Made by a program: the position numbers and the translations under genes. A stretch of 64,000 nucleotides of DNA from CAZUGO01 sp964619935 (GTDB lineage Bacteria; Planctomycetota; Phycisphaerae; UBA1845; CAIVHJ01): assembly GCA_964619935.1 (NCBI GenBank), contig CAZUGO010000100.1, forward strand, positions 1 to 64,000. The letters are read 5' to 3'. Within the stretch, counting starts at the first letter, position 1. Every line of letters starts with the position of its first letter. Under the pieces are notes generated by a model that was not told where the DNA came from, did no database searches, and saw only the letters and a program-made list of their open reading frames with translations. Positions 1 to 7,991 of the stretch are shown piece by piece.

Positions 1-1716
1 GTTCCAGTCGACGGGCGGATCGGCGATTGGCGTGACGGTCACCGGGCCGCAACTGTTATCGTCCAGCGGCACACAGTCGCAGAGTTCCGGGGTCGGGATC
101 GGCGAGATCGGCCCCTGGGCCAAGCGCACGCAGAGCGGCCGGCATTCCTCGTCGGTTCCGCCGAGGCACTGGGTGGACTGCAGCGGTTGACAGAAATCGT
201 CGCCGGCCGGCAGGGCGCAGAAGTCTTCGCAGACGTCGGCGATCATGTTGCCGTTGTTGTCGTTGCAGTTGGTCAAGGGCCCGTGCCAGGTGGCGCCGGG
301 GATGTCGCCGCAACACGACCCGCTGATCACCAGGCAGGTCTCGTCGCTGCCGTCGCCGTCGGTGTCGATGCAGCAGGCCCCCGGCGCTTGGCAGAAGGTG
401 CCGACACCCTGGAAGGTGCCGCCTAGAGCATCGCAGCAGATCCCGTCCATGACGTCGCAGGATTCATTGATGCCGTCGCTGCCGGCGTCGTAGCAGCAGG
501 CCCCCTGGCCCTGGCAGACCGTGCCGGGTCCCTGGAAGGTGCCGCCGACGAGGTTGCATTCGGACAGGCTGGTGACGATGCAGTCGTCGTTGACGCCGTC
601 CCCATCGTTGTCGAAGCAACAGGCTCCCGAAATCGGCTCGCAATCGCAGCAGATGTCGATCCCGCCGGCGGGGTTCGGCACCATGGTCTGCACACAGGTC
701 TCGCCGGGCGGGCAGTTCCCGCTGCAGAACGGGGCGGTTCCCTGGACGATTTCGACGTGGCACTCGCCCGGGTTGCGGCAATCGCAGGACACCGCGGTGG
801 TCTCACCGGTGCCTGGGTCGTAGTTCACGCACCGCGGGAGACACTGGCTGTTTGGATCCGGGTTCTGGCAATCCGTCGGTTGCAGGGCCGCGCACGGATC
901 GGGAACGCCAATCGACGGCAGCGGGCAGACCGGGGCGACATCCATGCACGCACACTTGACCTGGTCGTCGAGGTCGACGTCGGCTAGGGTCACACGGGTC
1001 AGGCCCGTCGGCATGTTGTTGATCTGGACTTGGCATTGACTTCCCGGCGGACAATCGCCGTCGCACGTCAGATTGAAGTCACCGCTGGCGTCCTGGGTGA
1101 CATGCACCGGGCCGCAACTGTTGTCATCGAGGGGATAACACTGGCACAACTCGGCGATCGGCGCCGGCAGGCCCAGCGGGCCGTCGACGATGCGGATGCA
1201 CTGGGCCAGGCACTCATCGCCCTGGTTGCCCACGCAGTCGGTCTGCTGCAGCGGTGTGCAGATGGTCTGGCCCGGCGGTTCGGGACACAGCGCCGGCGGC
1301 AGGTCGCAGGCACACTTGACCTGGCTGCCGGTGGGCACCGTGGACGCGCTGATGTTGGGAGCACCGGTGGAGACGTTGTCGATGAATATCGTGCACGGTG
1401 CGCCGGGGGGGCAGTCGCCGACACACCTCAGGTCGATGTCGCTCGGCAACTCGGTGACGTAGACCGGCCCGCAGGGGCCGTCAAACGGCTGCACACAGTC
1501 GCATTGCACGCCGACGACCGTGGGCAGGCCGGCCCCGCTGGAATCGACCTCGACGCACAGCGGCAGACATTGGGCGGCCGGGTCGGGGGACACGCACTGA
1601 GTCGGCTGGACGGTCGCACACACCGCCGGCCCCGGCGGCTCCGGACAGACCACCTGCGCTGGAGCCACCGAAACCGTCAGTCCACTGACGCATAGGCAAA
1701 CCAGAATACTCCGCAT
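1..1716 (-). CDS. Cysteine-rich secreted protein with GACC repeats (3' end outside window)
   Basis: The frame is open from an ATG at 1716 to the window edge: 572 codons with no stop, so the C-terminus is missing. A GAGGAG ribosome site lies just upstream of the ATG. The N-terminus is a short signal peptide with a probable cleavage after VAPA. The mature part is very rich in cysteine and aspartate. Blocks of the form CPPG-C and LDDNSCGPV recur. Three consecutive repeats of about 38 residues begin with GACC, continue with a D-x-D-x-D-like acidic stretch, and end with GG-TF-G-GT-C. Such GACC repeats are common in planctomycete exported proteins; their function is not known to me. The acidic turns suggest calcium binding and the cysteine pairs suggest disulfides (inference). 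It is probably extracellular. One GACC-like unit also occurs inside the GspM-like protein at 57396-58631. Confidence 0.75.
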   Translation of the reverse strand, partial: MRSILVCLCVSGLTVSVAPAQVVCPEPPGPAVCATVQPTQCVSPDPAAQCLPLCVEVDSSGAGLPTVVGVQCDCVQPFDGPCGPVYVTELPSDIDLRCVGDCPPGAPCTIFIDNVSTGAPNISASTVPTGSQVKCACDLPPALCPEPPGQTICTPLQQTDCVGNQGDECLAQCIRIVDGPLGLPAPIAELCQCYPLDDNSCGPVHVTQDASGDFNLTCDGDCPPGSQCQVQINNMPTGLTRVTLADVDLDDQVKCACMDVAPVCPLPSIGVPDPCAALQPTDCQNPDPNSQCLPRCVNYDPGTGETTAVSCDCRNPGECHVEIVQGTAPFCSGNCPPGETCVQTMVPNPAGGIDICCDCEPISGACCFDNDGDGVNDDCIVTSLSECNLVGGTFQGPGTVCQGQGACCYDAGSDGINESCDVMDGICCDALGGTFQGVGTFCQAPGACCIDTDGDGSDETCLVISGSCCGDIPGATWHGPLTNCNDNNGNMIADVCEDFCALPAGDDFCQPLQSTQCLGGTDEECRPLCVRLAQGPISPIPTPELCDCVPLDDNSCGPVTVTPIADPPVDWN

Positions 1717-2155
1717 CGAACTCCTCCTCTTTTGTGATGCCTTCGCGCATCAGGCCACGCAGACGCGGTTTGAATTGAACTGGAGTGCAACGGACACGAT
1801 CATCGCCGCCCTCGCCTGCTAGCGCGGCAAGAGGATGGTGCCCGTTGGGATGCGGCCGGAACCGCATCCAGCGGAAGCGCACATTTCCCGAACTCATTTG
1901 TCAGGCGGACAGTGGCTCTCCCTGATGTGGCCTGCATCAATAATAGTCAATTACCGCCCCAGTGCAAGACCTGCGGCTCGCCGGGCGGCGACGCGGCTGG
2001 ATTGATCGCTGTAAGGCGCAAAGGGGGCGGGGGTTAGGTCCGATTGCGGCGTCGCCTTCGGGCCGAGCGAACAAGCAGCCCAAGGTCATGAACGGGGCGG
2101 GTGCGGGTGCCTGGATGCACCTCCCAGGAACGGGCAGGCTCAGGTGTCGACCGGC
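1717..2155. promoter_or_regulatory. 439-bp spacer with a weak promoter candidate for the upstream minus-strand gene
   Basis: No convincing gene. On the minus strand TTGCAC (1962-1967), a 16-bp spacer and TATTAT (1940-1945) form a possible sigma-70-like promoter for the gene starting at 1716. The -35 is poor, and the leader would be about 215 nt. A 5-bp hairpin (GGTGC/GCACC, 2106-2121) lies downstream of the gene ending at 2156 but has no T-run, so a terminator is not supported. Confidence 0.25.
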
Positions 2156-3019
2156 TCAGGGGCAGGGGCCCCAGGCGCCCAGCAGCAGTGCCAAGTCGGC
2201 GGCGTTGACGACATCATCTCCGTTCAGGTCCGCGATGCATCCTGGGCACGGGCCCCAGCTTCCCAGCAGCAGCGCCAGGTCGGCGGCATCGACGATCCCG
2301 TCGGTGTTCAGGTCGGGCAGGCAGTTTGCCGGTGGATCAAACAACACGGTCAGCCGCGGTTCGGAGCCGACCGTTTCGCGGCTGGCGAACCTGCGGGCCG
2401 TGAACAATGTCGATTCGTTCCCGCGCAGCATCCAACCGAAGTCGGCGGCCGGGTTGTCAAGCATGTCCTGGGCGTCGGCGACGAATTGAGCGGTCGTGGG
2501 TAGGGTCACGACCGATCCGATCACGTTGCCGACCACTGCGCTGGAAGTCACCGCAGCCACGTAATCACCGCCGACGGCCCCCCAGAACGATCCGGGGAAG
2601 AAGGTGTGCTGCCAGGTGGCATCGCCGGTTGTGGCTGGCGACCCTTGCCCCCCGGTTCCATAAGAGGTTCCCTCCCCCCAGTCGGCCAGCACGCGGTGTA
2701 CCGTGTGCGTTTGGGTGGCGGCGCCGTTGGACGCCGCCTCAGTCAGTGTCAGGCGCAAGCTCACCGACGTGATGGTCGAGCCTGCCGGAATCTGACCGGC
2801 CAAATCGAACCGCAACATGCCGCGCACCAGCGTCGAGATGCCGCCAAAGTTGCCGGTCCTGCCGCAATAGACATCGCCCAGGGCGTTGCTGTTGGGGGTC
2901 CCGGTGGAAATCAGGGTGTTGTCGCGGGTGGAGATCAGCGTCACCGAATCAGCCGAAACCGAAAGGGTCGTCCCCAGCAGGATGCTCAAAGCAATGGCCT
3001 GGGTCTTCAACAAACCCAT
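2156..3019 (-). CDS. Secreted DNRLRE-type protein with C-terminal dockerin-like repeats
   Basis: 287 residues. The ATG at 3019 is preferred over the in-frame TTG at 3025 because a GGAG site lies 6 nt upstream of it. The signal peptide ends near SVSADS. The body resembles DNRLRE domains, with an N-terminal 'STRDNTL' stretch, 'RGMLRFDL' and an alternating beta-strand pattern; in known proteins these are extracellular beta-sandwich modules often found on polysaccharide-acting proteins. The C-terminus carries two dockerin-like calcium-loop repeats (D-x-N-x-D-G-x-V-D-A-A-D-L), each ending in a GSWGPCP or GAWGPCP tail. That tail is typical of Phycisphaerae-type exported proteins, where it may act as a sorting or anchoring signal (inference). 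The same tail ends the protein at 25377-26402. Confidence 0.8.
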   Translation of the reverse strand: MGLLKTQAIALSILLGTTLSVSADSVTLISTRDNTLISTGTPNSNALGDVYCGRTGNFGGISTLVRGMLRFDLAGQIPAGSTITSVSLRLTLTEAASNGAATQTHTVHRVLADWGEGTSYGTGGQGSPATTGDATWQHTFFPGSFWGAVGGDYVAAVTSSAVVGNVIGSVVTLPTTAQFVADAQDMLDNPAADFGWMLRGNESTLFTARRFASRETVGSEPRLTVLFDPPANCLPDLNTDGIVDAADLALLLGSWGPCPGCIADLNGDDVVNAADLALLLGAWGPCP

Positions 3020-3310
3020 GTTCAACTCCGACCGTTTGGAACCGCAGGATAATCCAGCATTCTTATCTTAGCGGCCCGCGGCGGCGGTTCAACGGCCAGG
3101 TTTCCGGGCGGTCGGATGGGATCGGGCGGCCGCAGGAACGCGGCGGATTCGACGACGCCCGGACTCCGCTTTGCTCGGCCGGCTCTGGTGTCGCCGGCCG
3201 GCAAAGGGGGGGACATCTGAGGGCGGATCGAGGCGACCGAGGCGATCGCCCGTTGGGCTGCGCCCCTCGATCGCCCCGGGTCTCTCAGGGACCGCTCGGG
3301 TCGCAAGCGC
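3020..3310. other. Intergenic, no gene seen
   Basis: 291 bp between two minus-strand genes. It contains a GCCGGC inverted repeat around 3178-3203 and other GC-rich dyads, but no T-run terminator and no coding-like frame that I can support. Confidence 0.3.
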
Positions 3311-4027
3311 TCAGCGGGACGCCAGCGTGGGATCCACCGCGAAGATTTCGACCCGCCGATTCTGGGCCTTGCCATCCTTGGTGCCGTTCGAGGCCACCGG
3401 GCGGTGCTCGCCCCATCCGCAGGCCACCAACCGGCTGGCGGCGACGCTCTTGGACTGCAGAAACCGGACCACCGACAAGGCCCGCTCGGCGGACAGTTCA
3501 CGATTGTCCTTCCAACCGCTCTTGCGGATGGGGTCGCTGTCGGTGTGGCCGAAGACATAGATATCCTTGCTGGCGAAGGTCGACTGGATTTCAGAGGCGA
3601 CCTGCCCGAGCATCGACTGGCTCTGCTTCTTCAGTTCGGTCTTGCCCGCTGGAAACAACACGTTTCCGGGGATTGCCAGCATGGCGCCGCCTGGGACGGA
3701 CTTCCACTCGGCCTGCCAGTCACCGCTTTGGGCCGTCAGGGTGGGGGCCGTCTGACTGACCGCCGGAGTCACCGCCGCTGCCCGCTGGGCGCTGAGCTGG
3801 TTGTTGAGATTGTCCGCCGTGCGCTGAGCCGCGTGCAGATCGGTTTGACAACGATCGCGCTGCTGGCGAATGGTGTCCATTTCGGCTTGGATGTCTTGCA
3901 ACTGCTGATGCAACTCGCGCCGTTCTTCTTCCAACTGCACAATCTGGTTCTTGGGCTTCTGGCCGCATCCTGATGCACACGTCACCAGGGCCACTGCTGC
4001 AATCACTGCTCGCTGGATTGGATACAT
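3311..4027 (-). CDS. OmpA-family peptidoglycan-binding lipoprotein
   Basis: 238 residues from the ATG at 4027, which has a strong AAAGGAGG ribosome site. The longer frame upstream of that ATG has no family similarity. The first 21 residues are a lipoprotein signal with lipobox ASGC (Cys21). Residues about 27-75 are a charged coiled coil (EEERRELHQQLQD and similar). Residues about 125-235 are an OmpA-like domain with the GHTDSDP motif and the NRELSAERA segment; in the family these bind peptidoglycan diaminopimelate. It is probably anchored in the outer membrane or periplasm, tethering envelope to wall. It could instead be a MotB-like or Pal-like protein. It lacks the N-terminal transmembrane helix of MotB, and the lipobox favours a Pal-type role. 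Confidence 0.85.
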   Translation of the reverse strand: MYPIQRAVIAAVALVTCASGCGQKPKNQIVQLEEERRELHQQLQDIQAEMDTIRQQRDRCQTDLHAAQRTADNLNNQLSAQRAAAVTPAVSQTAPTLTAQSGDWQAEWKSVPGGAMLAIPGNVLFPAGKTELKKQSQSMLGQVASEIQSTFASKDIYVFGHTDSDPIRKSGWKDNRELSAERALSVVRFLQSKSVAASRLVACGWGEHRPVASNGTKDGKAQNRRVEIFAVDPTLASR

Positions 4028-4244
4028 GGGCGTCCCTCCTTTGTCATAATTTGAGTCGGCATCCGGTTCGCGTTTGCTGCGCTGATTCCGACAACCGGGG
4101 GTCAGGGATTCAAGAAGGTCACGATTCGCAGATCGGCGAATGGTCCCGCGGCGGCAAGTGTCCCGTGCGACCTCCACGGACGGCTTACCATAAAGTCTTG
4201 GCGGGGTATTTTCAATGAGTGGCGGGCGGTTCGGGCGGCGGCGC

Positions 4245-5702
4245 TCAGCCGGGGTCCGCAAACCACAGGGTGAATAATCGGGCCAGGGGTGCAAAGTAGC
4301 GCTCCCGGAGCGGGTCGCGCAGCAGCACCGCCAGGAAGAGGGCGAGCGTCAGCCAGGGACCCATCGGGAGGGTCCGTCCGCGTTTGAAGGGTAACGTAAC
4401 TATCTTTCCGAAAAGCGCCAGCGGTGATGACAGCAGGAATCCGATCAGCACCACCTCCCAGCCGGCCACCGCTCCGGCGGCGGCCATGATGTGGATGTCG
4501 CCCGAGCCGAAAGCCTCCTTCCCGAGCAGGCCGGTGAACCCGATTCTCACAGTCCAGCCAATGGCGCCGGCGATGATGAAACCGGCGGCCGCGGTGCCCA
4601 GCCCGGCGACCGGGTGCAGACCGCCCCCGGGCGACCACTGCCAGGTCGCGCTGCAGCGGTCTTGCCAGAGACCGCCGCGGCCCAGGAGCATCAGTCCGGC
4701 GACAAATGCGACGGCCGTCGGAATCAGGATGCCCAGCTCCAGCAGCGCCGTCCGCCGGGCGGAATGTCGCTCGGCTTCGATGGCATCTTCGATTTCCTGG
4801 TCGGCGTCGCGCACGATCATGCTGCCGCCGAGCAGCACCACCAGAATGAAACTCAACGCCGGAAGGGCCCGGATCCAGAACGATCCGTCGGCGGTCGGCG
4901 TGATGCCGGACCGCGGTGTTGCCAGGTGCCAGACCTCCAAGCCCAGGGTCGCTGCCAGGGCCGCGATGGCGAACCACGCCGTGGGGCGCAGGGATCGGGG
5001 TCCGAGATGCAAGGCCGCGCGGTCGGGTTCGGCCGCCGGCTCCGCCGTGTCCGGCGGTTGCGGGCAGCGCGCGTTCCAGTACGCCGTGACGATTCCATGG
5101 GTCAGCACGATCACCGGCAGCGCCATCAGGGCCGCAGCGCCGACATTCGGGTCCGGCTGCGGCCAGTCCGGCCCGCGCGGTCCGGCCCACAGCGCGTGAC
5201 CCACGAAACCGCACACCGCGGCCAGGTGGGTGTAACGAATGTCGACCCAGTACGCTTCGAGGTCGATCACCGACATGGCAATCAGGCACCCAAACAGGAT
5301 GGCGTGCGCCGCGAAGATCACCCAGTCGTTGTAGAAGCGGTAGGACACCGTTGTCCAGGAATCCGCGGTGATGCCGCCGACCCGGCTCGCCACGAAGAAC
5401 GCGTCAAACAACACCACGAAGGTGATGATGGTGATGACCTCGACGATGACGTAGCGCGGCGGAATGCGGCAGCGGCAGGTTCGGCAATGGCCGCGGAGCA
5501 AGACGTAACTGAGCACCGGGATGTTGTCCCGAACGCGTAGCTGGGTGTGGCAGTTGGGGCAAAATGACCACCGCGGCCGGCCCAGCGGAATGTCGCGCGG
5601 CACTCGGTAGATGACCACATTGATGAAGCTGCCGATGCAGGCACCAAAGCCGGTCACCAGCGCCAGACACCAGATCCACCACCAGGAGTCTACCATTGCC
5701 AT
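4245..5702 (-). CDS. Prepilin leader peptidase/N-methyltransferase (A24 family), long form
   Basis: 485 residues if started at the ATG at 5702; a second ATG is at 5696. It cleaves type IV prepilin or pseudopilin leaders at the cytoplasmic face and methylates the new N-terminus. Residues 20-76 match the N-terminal domain: GSFINVVIYRVP, then two CxxC pairs (C48/C51 and C73/C76) forming the zinc site. The two expected catalytic aspartates are D147 (VIDLEAYWVD) and D402 (FGSGD). The protein is polytopic. It is unusually long: about 255 residues separate the two aspartates, against far fewer in typical 250-300 residue enzymes. Its substrates are probably the pseudopilins at 51170-54191. It lies downstream of aroK on the same strand, 70 bp away. 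Confidence 0.9.
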   Translation of the reverse strand: MAMVDSWWWIWCLALVTGFGACIGSFINVVIYRVPRDIPLGRPRWSFCPNCHTQLRVRDNIPVLSYVLLRGHCRTCRCRIPPRYVIVEVITIITFVVLFDAFFVASRVGGITADSWTTVSYRFYNDWVIFAAHAILFGCLIAMSVIDLEAYWVDIRYTHLAAVCGFVGHALWAGPRGPDWPQPDPNVGAAALMALPVIVLTHGIVTAYWNARCPQPPDTAEPAAEPDRAALHLGPRSLRPTAWFAIAALAATLGLEVWHLATPRSGITPTADGSFWIRALPALSFILVVLLGGSMIVRDADQEIEDAIEAERHSARRTALLELGILIPTAVAFVAGLMLLGRGGLWQDRCSATWQWSPGGGLHPVAGLGTAAAGFIIAGAIGWTVRIGFTGLLGKEAFGSGDIHIMAAAGAVAGWEVVLIGFLLSSPLALFGKIVTLPFKRGRTLPMGPWLTLALFLAVLLRDPLRERYFAPLARLFTLWFADPG

Positions 5703-5772
5703 CGTGTTACCCGGGCGCCGCGGCGGGCGCCGTCGCGCGTAGGTTGTAACCGTTCCGACGTTGCCCGCGAAC

Positions 5773-6303
5773 TCAGGGACGCCGGTGGGTGGATCCCGTG
5801 ACGATGCGCTCGGCGACCGCCGCCGGGGTCGCGGTGGCGGTATCCAGTGTCCAGTCCGCCAGCGCCCGGTACCACGGGTCCCGGCGGGCCAGCCGCTGCT
5901 GGATTTCCGCCCGCAGACCGGCGTGATGCAGGGGCGGCCGGTCCGCTGCCGAGTTCGGATCGGCGGAGATCCGGCGATAGAGCGTGTCGGCATCGGCAGT
6001 CAGCCAGATAACCGTCCCGAGGGTACCCAGACGTGCCCGATTGTCTGGATCCTCGACGGCACCCGCACCGATGCTGATCACGGCGCCGCTGGGTTGCAGT
6101 TCCGCGATGACCGCCCGTTCGAGCGTTCGATAATGGGCCTCGCCCTGCTCGGCGAAGATCGCGGCGGCGGAACGGCCGCTGCGGGCCCGGATTACGGAAT
6201 CGGTGTCCACGAAGTCCAGGCCCAACCGCTGGGCGAGCAGGCGTCCGACCGTGGACTTGCCGCTCCCACGGTAGCCGATCAGCACGATGTTGCCGGTGTG
6301 CAC
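5773..6303 (-). CDS. aroK: Shikimate kinase
   Basis: 176 residues. It phosphorylates shikimate at the 3-hydroxyl with ATP in the chorismate pathway, in the cytoplasm. The Walker A motif GYRGSGKST is at residues 10-18. It is followed by the family signature DFVDTDSVIRARSGRS, the shikimate-binding GAGAVEDP region (classically GGG) and the lid region around DRPPL. The length matches the family. It starts 36 bp after the end of aroDE and is very probably cotranscribed with it, so three steps of the pathway are encoded side by side. Confidence 0.93.
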   Translation of the reverse strand: MHTGNIVLIGYRGSGKSTVGRLLAQRLGLDFVDTDSVIRARSGRSAAAIFAEQGEAHYRTLERAVIAELQPSGAVISIGAGAVEDPDNRARLGTLGTVIWLTADADTLYRRISADPNSAADRPPLHHAGLRAEIQQRLARRDPWYRALADWTLDTATATPAAVAERIVTGSTHRRP

Positions 6304-6339
6304 CTGTGGTTCTCCAGAGTCCGGCGGGCGGCAGGAGCG

Positions 6340-7881
6340 CTACACCCGATCGAGCGCGGCTTCGGTCATGACCTCGCGCGCAGCGATCCGCCCGGTCATG
6401 GCCGTGAACTGCATCACGGCCTGGTCGATGAACAAGGTCAGGCCATCGATGGTTCGGCAGCCTCGATCGCGGGCGTCGCGCAGCAACCGGGTGTCCCGCG
6501 GATTGTACACGGCATCGAAGACCACAGCGTTGCGGTTGATCTGCTCCGGCGGCAGTGGACTGCGCTCGACATCCGGCCACATCCCCACCGTGGTGCAGTT
6601 GATCAGCACGGTACCGGACGGCGCGGTCCGATCATCAAGAATGGCTGCCCGGCAACCGAAGGCATCTGCCAGGGCGTTGGCGGCCGCCAGCGAGCGGTTG
6701 TAGACGGTGACCTCCGCCTTGAGCACACGCAGAGCGGCGATCGCCGCCCGGGCGAACCCGCCCGCGCCGAGAACGTCGATCGGGCGGCCGGCGAGGTCGG
6801 GGAGGCTGCAGTCGAGGCCGCGGACCACCCAGTTGGTGGCCGCCTGGTAGTCGGTGTTGGTTCCGGTGACGGTACCGTCGGCGAATCGCAAGGTATTGAC
6901 GGCGCCGATTCGTTTGGAGATCGGGTCCAGATCGTCGCGGGTCAGCAGCCAGGCATGATGCTTGTGCGGGGAGGTCACGCTCAAGCCGCGGAGGTCCAGC
7001 CAGGGACGTTCGGCGATGCCCTTGATGAAGTCGGCGAACGCAAAGCCGTCGCCGCCGACCCGAAACGGCAAGTACACGGCATTCATTCCGCAGGCCGCCA
7101 GCGCCGCGTTGTGAATGACCGGGCCCAGCGAGTGCGCCACGGGTGAGCCCAACACGCCGTACACTTCGGTGTGTTCGTCAATTGAGCGCCAGCGGTAGCG
7201 GTGCAGCATGTCGCGCAGGGTGGGCTGGCCGGTGGCCGTTTCGGCGCCGCGGCGCAAGGCGCAATAGGACAGCGCGCTTCCGAACTTTGGGCCCAGCACA
7301 CGCGACGCCAACCCGTCTTGCCCCGTGCAGAACACCGTGCCGGGCCGCGGGTGGCTGCGCTGCAGATCGCAGGCTTCGAAATTGTCGATGGCTTGGCGGG
7401 CCCCCCAAACCAGCTTGACGCATTCGGCCGGCGAGTGGGTCATCTCCAGGAACTTCTTCTGCAGCTTGGGCGGTCGGCCTTCGTAATGGTGCTCGCTCAG
7501 CAGGATGCCCGACAGCCCGCCATTGGCGTCGCGGTGGCTGACCCGGTCCAGCGAGTCGCGCAGGTCGCCGTAGTAGGCATACGCCGCATATTCCAGATCG
7601 ATGAACCGCGGTTGCAGCGTGCGGAGCCACACCAAGGTGCTGAACCGGTCCTGGGCGCCGCCGGCAAAGTGCCCGCCCTGTTCAGGAGGGCGGCAGGTCA
7701 GGATGAGCTGATCGGCATGCTGCCGGATCCAGCCTTCGATTTCACCCAGGCGGTCGAACTCGGCCGGTTCCAGACAGTCCAGGCGGAGTTCGGCAAGATC
7801 GGCGCCCTCGGCCATGGCCGTGGCAAAGTCGGCCCGCAGGTCGTCAAGCGTGGTGCAACTGAGTGAGACGCACAAAGCCAC
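6340..7881 (-). CDS. aroDE: Bifunctional 3-dehydroquinate dehydratase (type I)/shikimate dehydrogenase
   Basis: 513 residues from GTG 7881. The frame reaches a TTG at 7935, but a perfect TATAAT lies at 7935-7940 on this strand and would put the transcript start downstream of it. The GTG has an AGGA site 7 nt upstream. Residues 1 to about 215 are the type I dehydratase: ELRLDCLEP, LTCRPPEQGG, catalytic His in LSEHHYEG and the Schiff-base Lys in CVKLVW. Residues about 230-510 are the dehydrogenase: GSPVAHSLGPVIHN, SVTSPHK (the catalytic Lys), GAVNTL, GTNTDYQA, and the NADP loop GAGGFARA. The fusion converts 3-dehydroquinate to shikimate in one polypeptide. It is known from plants and several planctomycetes. 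The neighbouring aroK completes the next step. Confidence 0.93.
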   Translation of the reverse strand: MALCVSLSCTTLDDLRADFATAMAEGADLAELRLDCLEPAEFDRLGEIEGWIRQHADQLILTCRPPEQGGHFAGGAQDRFSTLVWLRTLQPRFIDLEYAAYAYYGDLRDSLDRVSHRDANGGLSGILLSEHHYEGRPPKLQKKFLEMTHSPAECVKLVWGARQAIDNFEACDLQRSHPRPGTVFCTGQDGLASRVLGPKFGSALSYCALRRGAETATGQPTLRDMLHRYRWRSIDEHTEVYGVLGSPVAHSLGPVIHNAALAACGMNAVYLPFRVGGDGFAFADFIKGIAERPWLDLRGLSVTSPHKHHAWLLTRDDLDPISKRIGAVNTLRFADGTVTGTNTDYQAATNWVVRGLDCSLPDLAGRPIDVLGAGGFARAAIAALRVLKAEVTVYNRSLAAANALADAFGCRAAILDDRTAPSGTVLINCTTVGMWPDVERSPLPPEQINRNAVVFDAVYNPRDTRLLRDARDRGCRTIDGLTLFIDQAVMQFTAMTGRIAAREVMTEAALDRV

Positions 7882-7934
7882 TGGGGCATCCTGTGGCGAC
7901 AAACCGTCGCCGGATCCGGCAGCACACGGACTCA

Positions 7935-7940
7935 ATTATA
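7935..7940 (-). promoter_or_regulatory. Candidate -10 box (TATAAT) for aroDE-aroK-prepilin peptidase
   Basis: Read on the minus strand, a perfect TATAAT sits 54 bp upstream of the GTG at 7881. The hexamer 17 bp further upstream (GCATCC) is a poor -35. It lies in the clpB-aroDE gap, so aroDE probably has its own promoter as well as any read-through from clpB. Confidence 0.4.
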
Positions 7941-7991
7941 TTAGCGGCAATCAGCGAGGATGCCTGGATTCATTCTGGCGCGCCGCCCTGG

